From: Taudactylus pleione
Lineage: Eukaryota > Chordata > Amphibia > Anura > Myobatrachidae
Assembly: GCA_031769625.1 (NCBI GenBank)
Contig: JAUIMM010000582.1
Coordinates: forward strand, 1,342,001 to 1,406,000
Length of the DNA: 64,000 nt
Direction: 5' to 3'
In this document: positions 23,420 through 33,604 of the stretch, piece by piece
Layout: every line of letters starts with the position of its first letter
How positions within the stretch are numbered: the first letter of the stretch is position 1
The notes under the pieces: model-generated
What the model was told of the DNA's origin: nothing
The model's input: only the letters and a program-made list of their open reading frames with translations
Database searches by the model: none
Translations under genes and position numbers: made by a program

Positions 23420-23760
23420 GCCTACTCTCCCGGAAGTCGTGGGAGGCGCCCGAATTTTCGGGTAACCCCTCGCACTACCCGGAAGAGTAGGAACCTCCCG
23501 CATCCTGCCCACTTCCTAGTGACGTGGGCAGAATGGTGAGAATTTTCACGGAGAATGGTGGTCCCCGAGTAGGGAGCTGGACTTAATGACGCGATTCTAC
23601 AAGAATTGCGCGCATTTGGCCCTGCCCCCTTTTTAAATATGTGTTATTGGTGGCAATTTACAGGTAGGGGGCGGGGCTTAATGAAGCAGAAAGTCCGTCC
23701 CCGTCCCCCATCGCAGCCCACCTGCTACTCCTCTCCCGACTTCTCCCGGAGAGAAAGAAT
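23420..23760. repeat. CTACTCTCCCGG dispersed repeat
   Basis: Starts CATGCCTACTCTCCCGGAAG and contains ATTTTCGGGTAACCC; related to repeats ending GGGAGGGTAGGCAAGTATGG at 45886, 52150, 32352 and 34960. Confidence 0.6.
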
Positions 23761-24029
23761 AAAAAGGCGGGAAGTAGGATTGTAGGCGAATCTCTTGCAC
23801 AAAGGAGAGGACTGGTAGCGATGACGGCGATTATCACAACAGGATGGATGGGGGCAGCGTGGTCGCATAGATGCGTATACAGCGGGATATTTGTATTTAT
23901 TTCTGAGGTGGTCTGTAGTTTGGAGACATGGCGGCTACTGGAGCACACTGACCCCACTGTTATGTATGTGGTACTAGTGTGATATGAGACGCGCTGGGTG
24001 AAATGGCGCCTTATTCTGCTCAAAGCAGC

Positions 24030-24268
24030 CATTAAACTGAGGATGTGTAATGGTTAGCGTTACTGCCTCACAGCACTGAGGTCGTGGGTTCAATTCCCAC
24101 CATGGCCCTAACTGTGTGGAGTTTGTATATTCTCCCTGTGCTTGCGTGGGTTTCCTCCGAGTACTCCGGTTTCCTCCCACACTCCAAAATTATACTGGTA
24201 GGTTAATTGTCTCCCAGCAAAAAATTAACCCTAGTGTGTATGTGTGTGAGCGACTGTTAGGGAATATA
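24030..24268 (+). repeat. SINE-like dispersed repeat, left half
   Basis: Contains GTTACTGCCTCACAGCACTG, the B-box-like GGTTCAATTCCC and GTGGGTTTCCTCCGAGTACT, a widespread vertebrate repeat. It stops at GGGAATATA where the Harbinger begins, and its continuation resumes at 31516. Confidence 0.85.
24266..24268. other. Left target-site duplication (ATA) of the Harbinger
   Basis: ATA precedes the left terminus and is repeated at 31516-31518. Removing the element and one ATA gives the continuous repeat GGGAATATAGATTGTAAGC. Confidence 0.9.
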
Positions 24269-25300
24269 GGCCCTCATTCAGAGCCGCTCGTTAACAGCAG
24301 TACGCTCGTTGCGTTCCGATGTTGAATAACCGCGCATGCGTCGGTGTAACACTGCGCATGTGCGTACTGCAGATTGCGAGTTTTTTTGGACTCGTTCCTA
24401 AAATAGCGTACAGGAAGTGACATGTCAAATGTGATTGATAGAACAGGGCGTTTTAGGGTGTTGACGAGGGTGGAGATGGAAAAACGCAGGCGTGGCGAGG
24501 CGTTTTTAAGGCGTACATACATTAGCAGATGCGAGCGTAAAATGTGTATGGACCGACTCCTACGTCACTGGATGATCCTCTTTCCCTTCCAAATGCTCGC
24601 ACAGCTTGGGGTCTGGATTACTCGACCACATTGGCGATGGCCTTCTCCTCCGTCCTGGGACTCCACGATGTTGTTGCGATTAATCGCGGGAAGGAAGAAA
24701 AGCAATTAGTGTTGGATTGAGAACCGGCTTGGTATGTGTTTTGAAATCAGTTTTTTGGGATAGCACAAAACCGTACGCAGGTGGAACTCAGAGCTGCTAA
24801 TGTCAGGATGACACAATCAATTTGCGTACATTTGTGGGGGTTTATTCGGGCAGCAATTTGGTGGTTAGGGCCTATTGTAACAATAATGTCATCATGTTTT
24901 CAGTTTCGCACCATTTTATTTGTGCCTCTTGAATTTGCCGAATTATATGAATTTTTAAACGTTCCTTAAAGAGCCCTTTTTTTTTGTTTTGTTTTGGCCG
25001 AGTTTTTGCCTTTTGGCCCAGGATTAAATGTAACCTATTTGTACAATAATTTCACAATCCAATGTCATTGTTTAATTTCCAATTTATTGCTCAAACAAAA
25101 AAACTTATTTTTAAAATTTTGGGGACATCTTTTTTGCCCAAAGATATGTTCCAAAATCAAACAAATTGTCCCAACATAACTGTTGACATAAACATACAAC
25201 AAAAAAATAAAAACATTTCACAAGAAAGGAGAGGGAAGTTTTGACCAGAAAGGAATATGAGCCAAGCACAGAAGGATTGTGGGAAAAGTCACCATTGCTG
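24269..25300. other. Left noncoding part of the Harbinger
   Basis: Contains MITE-like subterminal sequence (CATGCGTCGG, GGGCGTTTTAGGG, AACGCAGGCGTGG) resembling the 600-bp MITEs, then AT-rich DNA. On the minus strand AATAAA at 25088-25083 lies about 215 bases downstream of the first Myb-like stop codon. Confidence 0.6.
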
Positions 25301-26569
25301 TCACCGTTTTTTCACCCGTTTGGATGGGGGAGGGAGGGCGCCAGACCGGGTCCGGGATGTCATCGGGCTGGCCTGTCCAGAGGCAGATGTTGTGGCCTCT
25401 GGACTAGGCACAGGGCTAGGCACATTTGGAGGATTGGCTGATGTTGTGCCAGAGGTGGAGGATCCTGATGTTCCGGCAGGAAGGGAGGTCGGCTCCACCA
25501 TGTGCTGGCGAACGAGCTGCTCCAGGGCATTGGCGATGCGGATGTTGGCCCTGGTATTTTCCGCCAGGGCCTGACCAATGGTCACGTTGGCCGCAGCATT
25601 TTGCTCCAGGGCCTCAGGCACCCGTAGCAGACTGGCGTCCATCCTCTGCAGAATCTCCGTATGGGAATCCGATTTGAAATTGAGTTCTGTGAGGAGGGCC
25701 ACTGCCTGCGAGGGGGATTGTCCTGGACTGGCTTCTGCAGGGTCCTCAGCCGGATGTACTGGTTCCTCCCCTGCAGAGCCAGCAGAAATTCTGCGGCCAA
25801 GGCTCCCCTCTGGAGCAGACTCATCCGCCTGTGTCTCTGTTAGGAAAAAAGAGAAAAGCCTCACATTACAATCTACATATTGGCACAATAACATTTCAGA
25901 GTTGATGACATCCAAAGATTTACCTGGGACAACATGAGGAGCCGCAAAGTCTGGCATGTCCGTATCCATGTTGGACACGCCAAACAGCTCCACAGGCTGC
26001 ACACACCCCTGTGCCAGCTCTTCTAAATCCGTCAACTCCAATGACACAGGGGTGGGACCCCCACCTGTCCCCCTTGCATGCCTAGCCCTGTCCGCGAGTT
26101 TTTGCTTTAGGCGATATTTGAAGTCGCCCCATCTGTGGGGAAAAATGGAAGCCATTATCCTTTGGTTTAAAATGGGGTTTGTTTTTAGGGGGGGCAAGGG
26201 TTTACTTACCGCCGTTTGACATAATCACCCACCCTATTGACAGCAACGGCTACCTCTTCCCACATTCTCCACTTCTGGCTTAGACTCATATTCCTGTCTG
26301 CCTGTGGCAGGATGTCCACACACTTCTGGATCAAAACCTCCATCTCCTTTCTTGTGAAATGTGGCTGCCTTTTTTTTTTGGCCGCTTTGGCCGGAATACT
26401 GGGCCCAGCAGCCTCTTCCATGTCATCCTCCTCACCTATTTGTGTAAATTTACAGAATTCACAAAATCACAACTTGCCTAATCTTATGTTTCAAATTAAT
26501 CATTGATACAAAATACATGAAAGACTTACCGCCTGACTCTTGGGCATTTTTTCCCTGGTCTGTCGCCAT
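25301..26569 (-). CDS. Harbinger SANT/Myb-like DNA-binding protein, four exons
   Basis: The coding exons, in minus-strand order, are 26569-26530, 26435-26210, 26132-25924 and 25836-25301. Every junction is GT-AG and they join to 1,011 nt, 336 residues and a stop, with no break. The start is the first ATG after a TATAAATA box. After a basic stretch (AKKKRQPHF) a SANT/Myb or trihelix-type domain spans about residues 40-107: FTRKEMEVLIQKCVDIL, then WRMWEEVAVAVN, then VKRRWGDFKYRLKQKL, with conserved tryptophans. The middle is acidic and proline-rich; residues about 236-300 look helical (LEQNAAANVTIGQALAENTR); the end is a likely nuclear signal, SKRVKKR. The family role, from known Harbingers, is to bring transposase to the nucleus and the element ends. 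It is divergent from the transposase. Confidence 0.87.
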
Positions 26570-26621
26570 GTCTGAGGTCCAAACAAGAAATACACCAGAA
26601 TTTGAATGTGTTTTCGTGACG

Positions 26622-26629
26622 TATTTATA
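26622..26629 (-). promoter_or_regulatory. TATA box upstream of the Myb-like gene
   Basis: TATAAATA on the minus strand, 53 bases upstream of the ATG, next to a TACGTCA word resembling a CRE half site. Position suits a short leader. Confidence 0.55.
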
Positions 26630-27079
26630 CATGCGTCCTTATTTTGCGGCCGCATCATTGATTGTGCGGCCCTATGATCCCTCCTTAATTTGTGCGGGAA
26701 ACGAAACACTATTTATGGCTTGGTGTGTCTCAAGTCGAGGTGGCGTTTTTGGATTGTTGGAGGTTATCTTGGCTGGAGATTATTGATTGCGTAGAAAGGA
26801 GTTGGCGGTTGGAGATTCGTTTGTTGGTTAGATTTGCGGGGTTTTTTTCCGTTATCTTTGTTGGTTTATATTTTTGGGACCTCGTTTCTTGATTTGGTAA
26901 GTTTTGTGAAGTCTAACTTTTGTTCAATTGTTGTTTCATTGTGTTTCTTATTTTTTGTAATTTTTGGATCCATAATTTCTTCTATTTTAGATTTTGTTTA
27001 TTTTCGACCCAAAAGACCTTTTGATTTTGACTCTTATATATTTGCTCTTGGTAAGTCCATTTTTTATCTTGTATTTGCA

Positions 27080-27295
27080 AACTAATTACCGCATTTTTAG
27101 TAGTTACTCTTGTGACTTGTATTAGCGAACTAATTAGCGCATTTTTAGTAGTTACTCTTGTGACTTGTATTAGCGAACTAATTAGCGCATTTTTAGTAGT
27201 TACTCTTGTGACTTGTATTAGCGAACTAATTTGCGCATTTTTAGTAGTTACTCTTGTGACTTGTATTAGCGAACTAATTTGCGCATTTTTAACAG
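27080..27295. repeat. 48-bp tandem repeat between the divergent Harbinger genes
   Basis: Four and a half copies with unit AACTAATTAGCGCATTTTTA, then GTAGTTACTCTTGTGACTTG and TATTAGCG. Copies start at 27080, 27128, 27176, 27224 and 27272 and are nearly identical. They lie in the roughly 1.1-kb gap between the divergent starts and may carry repeated regulatory sites. Confidence 0.93.
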
Positions 27296-27443
27296 CTTAA
27301 TAATCATTCTAACTTTTTGGTGGTTTCTCTTTCGCTTTTTGTGCCAACATTTCGACCCATTTTGATGTACTGTGTTAAATGTCGCTTTGCTGTTTTGCTA
27401 AATGGGTGTTTGGCATATTTTAACTTTGGTCTAGCACAAAATT

Positions 27444-27449
27444 TATAAA
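27444..27449 (+). promoter_or_regulatory. Possible TATA box of the transposase gene
   Basis: TATAAA in AAAATTTATAAACAAAA, about 200 bases upstream of the chosen ATG. Acceptor-like sites TTTATTTTCAG (near 27500) and TTGAATTTCAG (near 27623) suggest a spliced 5' leader. Confidence 0.35.
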
Positions 27450-27650
27450 CAAAAATGCACAGAGTGAAATGTGTCAAGTAATTTTGGTGTTTATTTTCAG
27501 TTTGGACGTATCATGACAATACCCCGGCATGTAAGCAGCAATGGATGGTATCATCAAGCTAAGTTGTTTTAATATAGTTTTGGGGTGGGTCAAAAGCCTT
27601 ACTTTGAAATCTTTGAATTTCAGGTTGATCTGGGGCGGATTGTTCTGGCC

Positions 27651-28772
27651 ATGCTCCCGGAAGCCGACCAACCTCAATCTCGTCCCAGGCGTAGGCATCG
27701 TAGGCATGCAAGGCCCCAGATATTTCGAACACGTGTCACCCTTTTTGGAATGCCCGATGATGAGGTTTTAAGACGCTACCGTCTACCTCCCAAAATCATC
27801 ATAGACACTCTCTCATTAATAGAAAGTGATCTTGAGCGGCAAATTGACAGTCCAACAGCAATACCACCACTTACGCAATTTATGGCGGTGTTACATTTCT
27901 GTGCCTCAGGATCGTTTCAAACAACGGTGGGAATAGTGGCGGGCATCTCCCAATCCTCCTTTTCCCGGATCCTGAGGGCAGTGATGGAGGCACTTTTCAA
28001 GCACCTCCATCATTTTATTCAAATGCCTTTGGATATGGGTGCCCTTAGTGTGGCCAAGGCCAATTTTTACCAAATAGCTGCCTTCCCACACATCATAGGG
28101 GTTGTGGATGGTACTCACATACCACTTCAGCCTCCAGCACGGCTGGAGGCCATATTTCGAAACAGGAAACACTATAACTCCCTGAATGTAATGGTGGTAT
28201 GTGATGCCTCCCTCCAGATCCTGTCCCTGAATGCTAAATTACCCGGAAATGCACATGACTCCTTCGTCATCCGGCAATCAGGGATATGGCACAAATTAAC
28301 CAACCTACAAGCTGGTGATGCGTGGCTTCTGGGTAAGTGGAGAGCTTTAGTACATAACAATGTTAAGCTTGATACACAGTGTTCCTGATGTTGTCAATTC
28401 TTTTCCATAGGAGACAGTGGATATCCTTGCATGTCCTGGCTGCTCACTCCTTATTTGGCTCCCACACCAGGCCCACAAAGTGCGTTTAATTCCGCACTTA
28501 CAGCCACCAGGCAAGTGGTGGAGTGCTGTATCGGCCTTTTAAAAGGCCGATTCAGATGCCTCCACCGCTCTGGTGGCGAGCTCATGTATTTGCCGGATAT
28601 GGTGTCGAAAATTGTGGTCCTGTGTGGGATATTTCACAACATCGCCATAAGGAGTGGTGTCCCAATGCAGCCAGAGGATGCCTTACCTGAGGATGGCCCC
28701 CCCGAGGTTGGTCGGAGGTCAGTATGTGGGGGGGCCATACGCGATGATGTGGTGGCCAGATTTTTTAGGTAA
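27651..28772 (+). CDS. HARBI1-like PIF/Harbinger DDE transposase, two exons
   Basis: Cuts and pastes the element at 3-bp targets. Coding exons are 27651-28332 and 28411-28772; the 78-bp intron has GTAAGT and CCATAG sites, and the join rebuilds the family motif LLGDSGYP. The product is 347 residues, close to HARBI1. A basic N-terminus (SRPRRRHRRHARPQ) precedes a helical region with a possible helix-turn-helix (VGIVAGISQSSFSRILRAV). The DDE nuclease motifs are VVDGTHIPL (Asp153), NAHDSFVI (Asp203), GDSGYP (Asp229) and VVECCIGLLKGRFRCL (Glu265), all intact. I chose 27651 because an acceptor-like site precedes it; an in-frame ATG at 27585 would add 22 residues. AATAAA follows at 29120. Divergent from the Myb-like gene. 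Confidence 0.93.
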
Positions 28773-29119
28773 GTTTTAACAAAACAGTGTTTATACCTAA
28801 TGTGTTTGTGTTTGTTTGCAAACATCTAATTTTGTTTTCTTTTTTTCACCATCTTCGGTTTGTTCACATAATCTTTGGCACTACAACGCTCACTACTTCA
28901 TGCTACCCTTACCAAACCTGGATCTGGTCATTTTGGGAATATATTCTGGAACCCATATCGCAACGCCATGTTTGTGGAATCATTTTGGCATGGTCCTTCC
29001 TCAACCAGTTCTTGATTTGTTTTTTTTTTTATTTTTTTTATTGGGTATGTGTTGTATTTGAGATTATCACTGTGTGTTTTTTTTGTGAGTGACCACTTTG
29101 ATTTCTCAGTTATGTTGTG

Positions 29120-29125
29120 AATAAA
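29120..29125 (+). promoter_or_regulatory. Poly(A) signal AATAAA for the transposase
   Basis: AATAAA about 350 bases after the transposase stop codon, in noncoding AT-rich sequence. Confidence 0.5.
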
Positions 29126-29562
29126 TGTTTGGAGAGTTAAATGTTCTTCCTTTTTTTGGACGTTACCAGCAAGTTTAACCAGGTTAACACACCTTACATT
29201 TGACTAAGGGGTAATCCAGTACTGACGCCAGTTGAGCAAAAATGAAATATGTTTTCAGGTTCCCAACCCACACCAAAAGGAAGCCTGTCCAATCATTTGG
29301 CTTTGTAAGATTCGCCTAAGCAGCTTGCGCACCAACTAGGAACCTGTAAAATGTAGAAATATCTAATTGACACTACACACAAAAAGGGAAATGACATTGT
29401 TACTGTTATGTGTTTCTTGAGGGTGTTTTACATACAAATACAAAACCCAATCTAATTTTTAAAAAATGCAAAACCTTGCAGGAACAGTCTACTTATGTCA
29501 GGGTTAACTATCTTTGGTTTTGAAAAAACGAATGAGGCAGAACGTATATTAGAAATAAACAA

Positions 29563-29568
29563 TTTATT
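29563..29568 (-). promoter_or_regulatory. Poly(A) signal AATAAA for the second Myb-like gene
   Basis: AATAAA on the minus strand, 27 bases beyond the TAG at 29597-29595. Its placement supports that TAG as the original stop of the gene. Confidence 0.55.
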
Positions 29569-29594
29569 TTGAAAAAGATAAAAACAAAAAAAAA

Positions 29595-30874
29595 CTACTG
29601 CCGAAGGATGCCAGACAGCCGGTCAAGGGCCACAAGCACCCAATTACATTTTGGCGCATGTGTGCCACACAATCTTCGACCTCTTGCCGACGCCTCTGTT
29701 CCTCTGTGGGTGAGAAAAGTGTGTGGATTAATCAAACAATAGGGAATCCACATTAAAAAAACAAAAACACAACGAAATCACTCCAAAACCAAAATTTAAA
29801 AAAAAAGGGGTGCTGCAAAAATTACAAGGCCTATGTAGAAATACCCACAGGTGTGATATGTGTATGTTGAAATCAGCAGGAAGAGGTAAAGGCAAACTGC
29901 TAAATCACCAAAAAACAACCCAAAAATCACGAATAAAGGAACGACACATGATTACATACAAACAGTTTGTGGTTAAAAAAAACGCGAATGAAAAACATAC
30001 CGGTAGCCAAAACGGCAGATCCCGAAGTCCCTCCATCTTCATCCTCGGAGGAGCCTTCATTCCCCAAAGAACGGGGCGGGGTTATCACGGACTCCGGGGA
30101 GGGGGTAATTGGAAGAAGGGTGGTTGGAGGAGAGGGGGAAGGGGGACGGAGGGGAAGGAGGCCCGACAGTTCCGGGAGAGGGTCTTGGAAGGCTTGGGAG
30201 GAGGGGGGAATAGGGGAATTATTTGGGGTGGAGTGTTGGCTGGGGGTGGGTGAGAGTGGGCGGGACCGCCGTCTGGCCGGACGGTGATGGCGTAGTCTTG
30301 CCTGTCCCCCTAAAAGATGTCAAACAAATTGTGGTTAGTTTCTGGCCAAATCCTGGCCAAATAACATTTTAAAATCACCCACCACCAACAAAAAACATGC
30401 AAATATGAGTAGAATGAATATATCAGAAATAGAGGGAAAACATGGCCATGCAGATATGAGGAGAATGAATAAATAGGACAGACATGAAAACATGCACACG
30501 CAGATATGATGAGAATGAAAAAATAGGACAGACATGAAAACATGCACACGCAGTTTGCCCCACAAAGACAAACATGAAAACCACAATACATAACACTTAC
30601 TTTCCACTATCTGCATGCGAAAGCATGCCAGCAAGCGGGGCGTTCGCCGTTGCAGGTCAGACCACCTGCGCTCCAGCTGGCCGATGTTGCGGCATGAGCT
30701 GAAGGAGCGCAGGCGGGCCCGTGCCTCCGCATACGCGGAACGCTTCTGCCGGTTGGTGATGGGTGGAGGCTGGCTGGTGATACGCCGATCCATCACCTCC
30801 GTTAGCACCAGCAGCTCGCGCCTGGTGAATGCGGAGGCTCTCATGATGGCAATGGTGTTTTTCTTAAAATTCAT
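29595..30874 (-). CDS. Second SANT/Myb-like protein of the Harbinger, three exons, probable late frameshift
   Basis: Minus-strand exons are 30874-30601, 30309-30001 and 29703-29595, with GT-AG junctions (GTAAGT, GTATGT donors; TTTTAG, CCACAG acceptors). Exon 1 encodes a SANT/Myb-like helical domain at about residues 16-80: FTRRELLVLTEVMDRR, then YAEARARLRSF, then QLERRWSDLQRRT with its tryptophan. Exon 2 is open for 309 nt, proline/serine rich, and ends acidic (NEGSSEDEDGG). Exon 3 begins EEQRRRQEVEDCVAHMRQN, then the frame runs on past the expected end; one frame over, LVALDRLSGILRQ leads to a TAG close to a poly(A) signal. I infer a 1-nt deletion near 29645. It differs clearly from the protein at 25301-26569. 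Binding to the element is inferred from family knowledge. Confidence 0.75.
30396..30551. repeat. 50-bp tandem repeat in intron 1 of the second Myb-like gene
   Basis: About three copies of CATGCACACGCAGATATGAT, then GAGAATGAAAAAATAGGACA and GACATGAAAA. Open frames across it are repeat translations. Confidence 0.88.
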
Positions 30875-31515
30875 TTTTGATAAAGTGTGCCAAAAATTTC
30901 TGATTGGCTAATGTATCTTGGAAATTAACAGGAGAAATTTTATTGGTTAGTGTATGAGTCATGTGTTCGACAGGGCCAGAAATCTCTGGAGAGTTATGAT
31001 AGGCTTGATGCAGTGACATGCGTAAGCAAATTTAAATAAAGAAATGAACCCCGGGAAATATGCGGGGATCCACAGCAATAGAACAATTGTTTCATTGTGG
31101 CTAACATGTTTTTTGAGCAATAAAAGCGAATGTTTCATCCGTACGTATTCTGCGGGTAAACACAAACACGGACAAGAGTAAAGTTTATTGCATTGTGTTG
31201 AAAAAAAACCCCAATTAAGCTAATTGATACATTGATTGGCATGATACGATTGATGGAGGTAGGCAGAATAAAGGAGCAGGTAATCGACATCTGACATGGC
31301 CACTTCCTGTTTATACCTGTGCGTGCGTTCCCTTCAAGCCATTTCGGGGATGTACGCTCGCTATTTCGTACGCTCGTTAGTTAGAGGAGGGGTCGTCTGA
31401 GTTTGGGGAGGATTTTTAGATGCGATCGAAAATACGAGCGAGCCCTTGAATTTAAATATTTGTACGTACGCCTAACGTACGTGCGCCCGCTTGCGAGTGG
31501 GTCTGAATGAGGGCC

Positions 31516-31518
31516 ATA
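31516..31518. other. Right target-site duplication (ATA) of the Harbinger
   Basis: Matches ATA at 24266-24268. Confidence 0.9.
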
Positions 31519-31625
31519 GATTGTAAGCTCCACTGGGGCAGGGACTGATGTGAATGGCCAAATATTCACTGTAAAGCGCTGCGGAATATGTGTGCGCTAT
31601 ATATATAACTGGTAATAAATAAATA
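31516..31625 (+). repeat. SINE-like dispersed repeat, right half
   Basis: AGATTGTAAGCTCCACTGGG, GCAGGGACTGATGTGAATGG and AAAGCGCTGCGGAATATGTG continue the repeat interrupted at 24268 and end in a TAAATAAATAAAT tail. Same order as the uninterrupted copy at 5770-5985. Confidence 0.85.
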
Positions 31626-32351
31626 AATGTAGAGACTGTGGCCATAATGTGGTAGGGGGAGGGGGTCTGTGGCATATACACAATTATCAGCTGGTACTAC
31701 ATAACCTCTTCTGTGACACACATGCACACACATACACACATTGTTATCACCAAGTCCTGACCCCAGCACCTGTATGCGTGCGTGGTGTGTGTATAGTGTG
31801 TGTATAGAGTGTGTATAGTGTGTGTATACTGTGTGCTATATAGCTAGAAAGGAAGATAAGAGAGAATATCTGTTTCCCTCAGAAATTCCAAATCGGTGAA
31901 AGTGTCTCTCCAGCTGTCACACAGCGGCTGAATTCTGATTTAGAAGTTAATTGTCACCAACCCATAATTAGCGCTGGTGCTCATACGGCCAATGACTAAG
32001 AGGCTGTAATAATGTTCTAGAACACTTCATTCATGTAGAAAAAGTCTATTGTTCTGCTGTCAGTCCAGCTCGTAGTAACCGCGGCGATCTTTCTGTTAGT
32101 GGCGCAGATCTGAGACAATCAGCGTAACGAGGTATTAATCAGGACTGAGTGGGAGCCTGTACTTATTACGGTATAAATGCATTGTTCATATGACCGCTAA
32201 GCACAGACAAACGTGAACAATTGGTCAGTTCACTGACTAAAATAAAATAAAAAGTCTCAGCATCAGTGTAACATTCACTTTAGAGGTCAGCTTAGCTTTC
32301 CCCACAGGGAATTCCACTGAAAACTAATGTTACCTAAATAAAATCGTTAAG
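31626..32351. other. Noncoding stretch, largely single copy
   Basis: Contains a short GTGTGTATAGTGTG microsatellite (31780-31835). The part 32040-32250 looks non-repetitive and could hold conserved noncoding sequence. No gene. Confidence 0.35.
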
Positions 32352-32475
32352 TCATACTTGTCGACACTGTCAGACGGCGGTATGTGGGGGATTTACCCGC
32401 TTTACTGGGAGCCGGGAGACTCTCTTGCATATTCGGGAGTCTCCGGCAACTTCTGAGAGAGTGAGCAAGTATGCA
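32352..32475. repeat. CATACTTG...CAAGTATG inverted repeat element
   Basis: Starts CATACTTGTCGACACTG and ends GAGCAAGTATGC. The middle has ATTCGGGAGTCTCCGG. Same family as 45886-46247 and 52150-52318. Confidence 0.6.
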
Positions 32476-32689
32476 TTAAGTTGATTTACTGGAAAAGAAA
32501 ACTACGGATACTTGAGAGAGCTCTTTTGACAGAAATTACATGCTGAAAACACAGGAACATACTGTCAGAGCAGTCCACAATTTGTTCCCATAGTGGCAGT
32601 TTGTAAATGGTACCAGCGCAGGTGATAGGGCTCCCCTGGCTGTGGCATCAGTCCCCCGCTAGAAAGGGTCCAGGGCTGGTTCTGTGAAT

Positions 32690-32767
32690 TACAGGGAGAC
32701 CCTACGCAAATTTTTTCCTGTAATTCCAGAACCAGGACTGGTTCCCATAGCCCAGTGCTGGTTGAAC
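32690..32767. repeat. CAGGGAGACCCTAC repeat flanking a MITE, left copy
   Basis: ATTACAGGGAGACCCTACGC and TTTTTTCCTGTAATTCC, then CAGGACTGGTT; a diverged copy follows the MITE at 33374-33455. Confidence 0.6.
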
Positions 32768-32770
32768 TAA

Positions 32771-33370
32771 GGGCCTGATTCAGAGCCGGACGCTATTTGC
32801 GGACAGTCGTTCTGAAAAAGGGGCCGGATATTTAAATTAAGCGCTCGCTCTTTGTGGTCTGTTGACGCCTCTATGTCTGAACGAGCGAACAAAACACGCG
32901 CTTGCTATTTTGAAAAAAACGCCCCCTGGCCGCTCGCATCATACGTCATCTCCACTATTTATTAGATTAATCGAGTACATCGAACGGCGTCTGAACTGCT
33001 CGCTATTCTTGTGGTATCATTTTCCTACCACAATCATGCGAGCAGTTCAGACTAAAAGACAACCAAGTGACGTGGTCAATGACGCTTCTTTGTTAATTAT
33101 GCACACCCTTAAAACGCCCGTTTTGACCGTTTGGCACTATCTGCGTTCGGATCTCCACTCCTCGTTTTCAAGCACCTACCCCTGTTACCACCCACAAACG
33201 CCTCATTCTGTCACTCAAATTAGCAGGCATTCGCTATTTTGCGAGCACACAATTTCTGACCGCACTGACTGGTTCGTGCATGCGTATTACAACCCATACG
33301 CATGCGCAGATGTGCGAACATCGCTCGGAGCGAACGAGCGGCCGCTTACGAGCGACTCTGAATCAAGCCC
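32771..33370. mobile_element. Harbinger-type MITE, 600-bp family, copy 3
   Basis: GGGCCTGATTCAGAGCCG to CTCTGAATCAAGCCC, with TAA duplicated on both sides (32768-32770, 33371-33373), the classic Harbinger target. Same orientation as 19822-20420. The 238-codon frame across it is not a gene. Confidence 0.92.
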
Positions 33371-33373
33371 TAA

Positions 33374-33455
33374 GTACAGGGAGACCCTACACAATTTTTT
33401 CCCTGTACTTAGTCAACCAGGACTGGGTTTGAAAAGTCCGGGGCTGGTTGTGTTT
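33374..33455. repeat. CAGGGAGACCCTAC repeat flanking a MITE, right copy
   Basis: GTACAGGGAGACCCTACACA and TTTTTTCCCTGTACTTAG, then CCAGGACTGGG, mirroring 32690-32767. Confidence 0.6.
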
Positions 33456-33604
33456 TGGGGGTGGACCTCACGTCAATTTTTTTTTACTTTGAACTCTTTA
33501 TTTGCTTGTTACAGTCAGATATATGCAGGAATCTCACTGATGTCTGCATGTATCTGTGTGAGAAGGAACTGCTCATGATGAAAGTGAAAGCATGAAGCAG
33601 TTCA

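Larger units (their letters stand above)
24269..31515. mobile_element. Autonomous PIF/Harbinger DNA transposon, 7.2 kb, three genes
   Basis: The termini GGCCCTCATTCAGAGCCGCT and, on the other strand, GGCCCTCATTCAGACCCACT match at 17 of 20 positions. The 3-bp duplication ATA and the split host repeat fix both ends. Inside are a HARBI1-like DDE transposase on the plus strand and two different SANT/Myb-like proteins on the minus strand, all spliced. In known Harbinger elements the transposase needs a Myb-like partner for nuclear import and terminal binding. The transposase and first Myb-like gene show no stop or frameshift, so the copy is young and possibly active. Shorter elements in the window share its termini. 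Confidence 0.93.

Noticed and set aside
24075..24115. Possible tRNA gene from GGTTCAATTCCC
   Set aside because: Part of a dispersed SINE-like repeat; no cloverleaf seen.
25578..25937. Plus-strand frame of 119 codons
   Set aside because: Antisense shadow of the last exon of the first Myb-like gene.
29810..30253. 147-codon plus-strand Gly/Arg-rich frame in the Harbinger
   Set aside because: Antisense shadow of the proline-rich exon 2 of the second Myb-like gene.
32862..33578. 238-codon frame
   Set aside because: Lies mostly in a noncoding Harbinger MITE; related copies break the frame.
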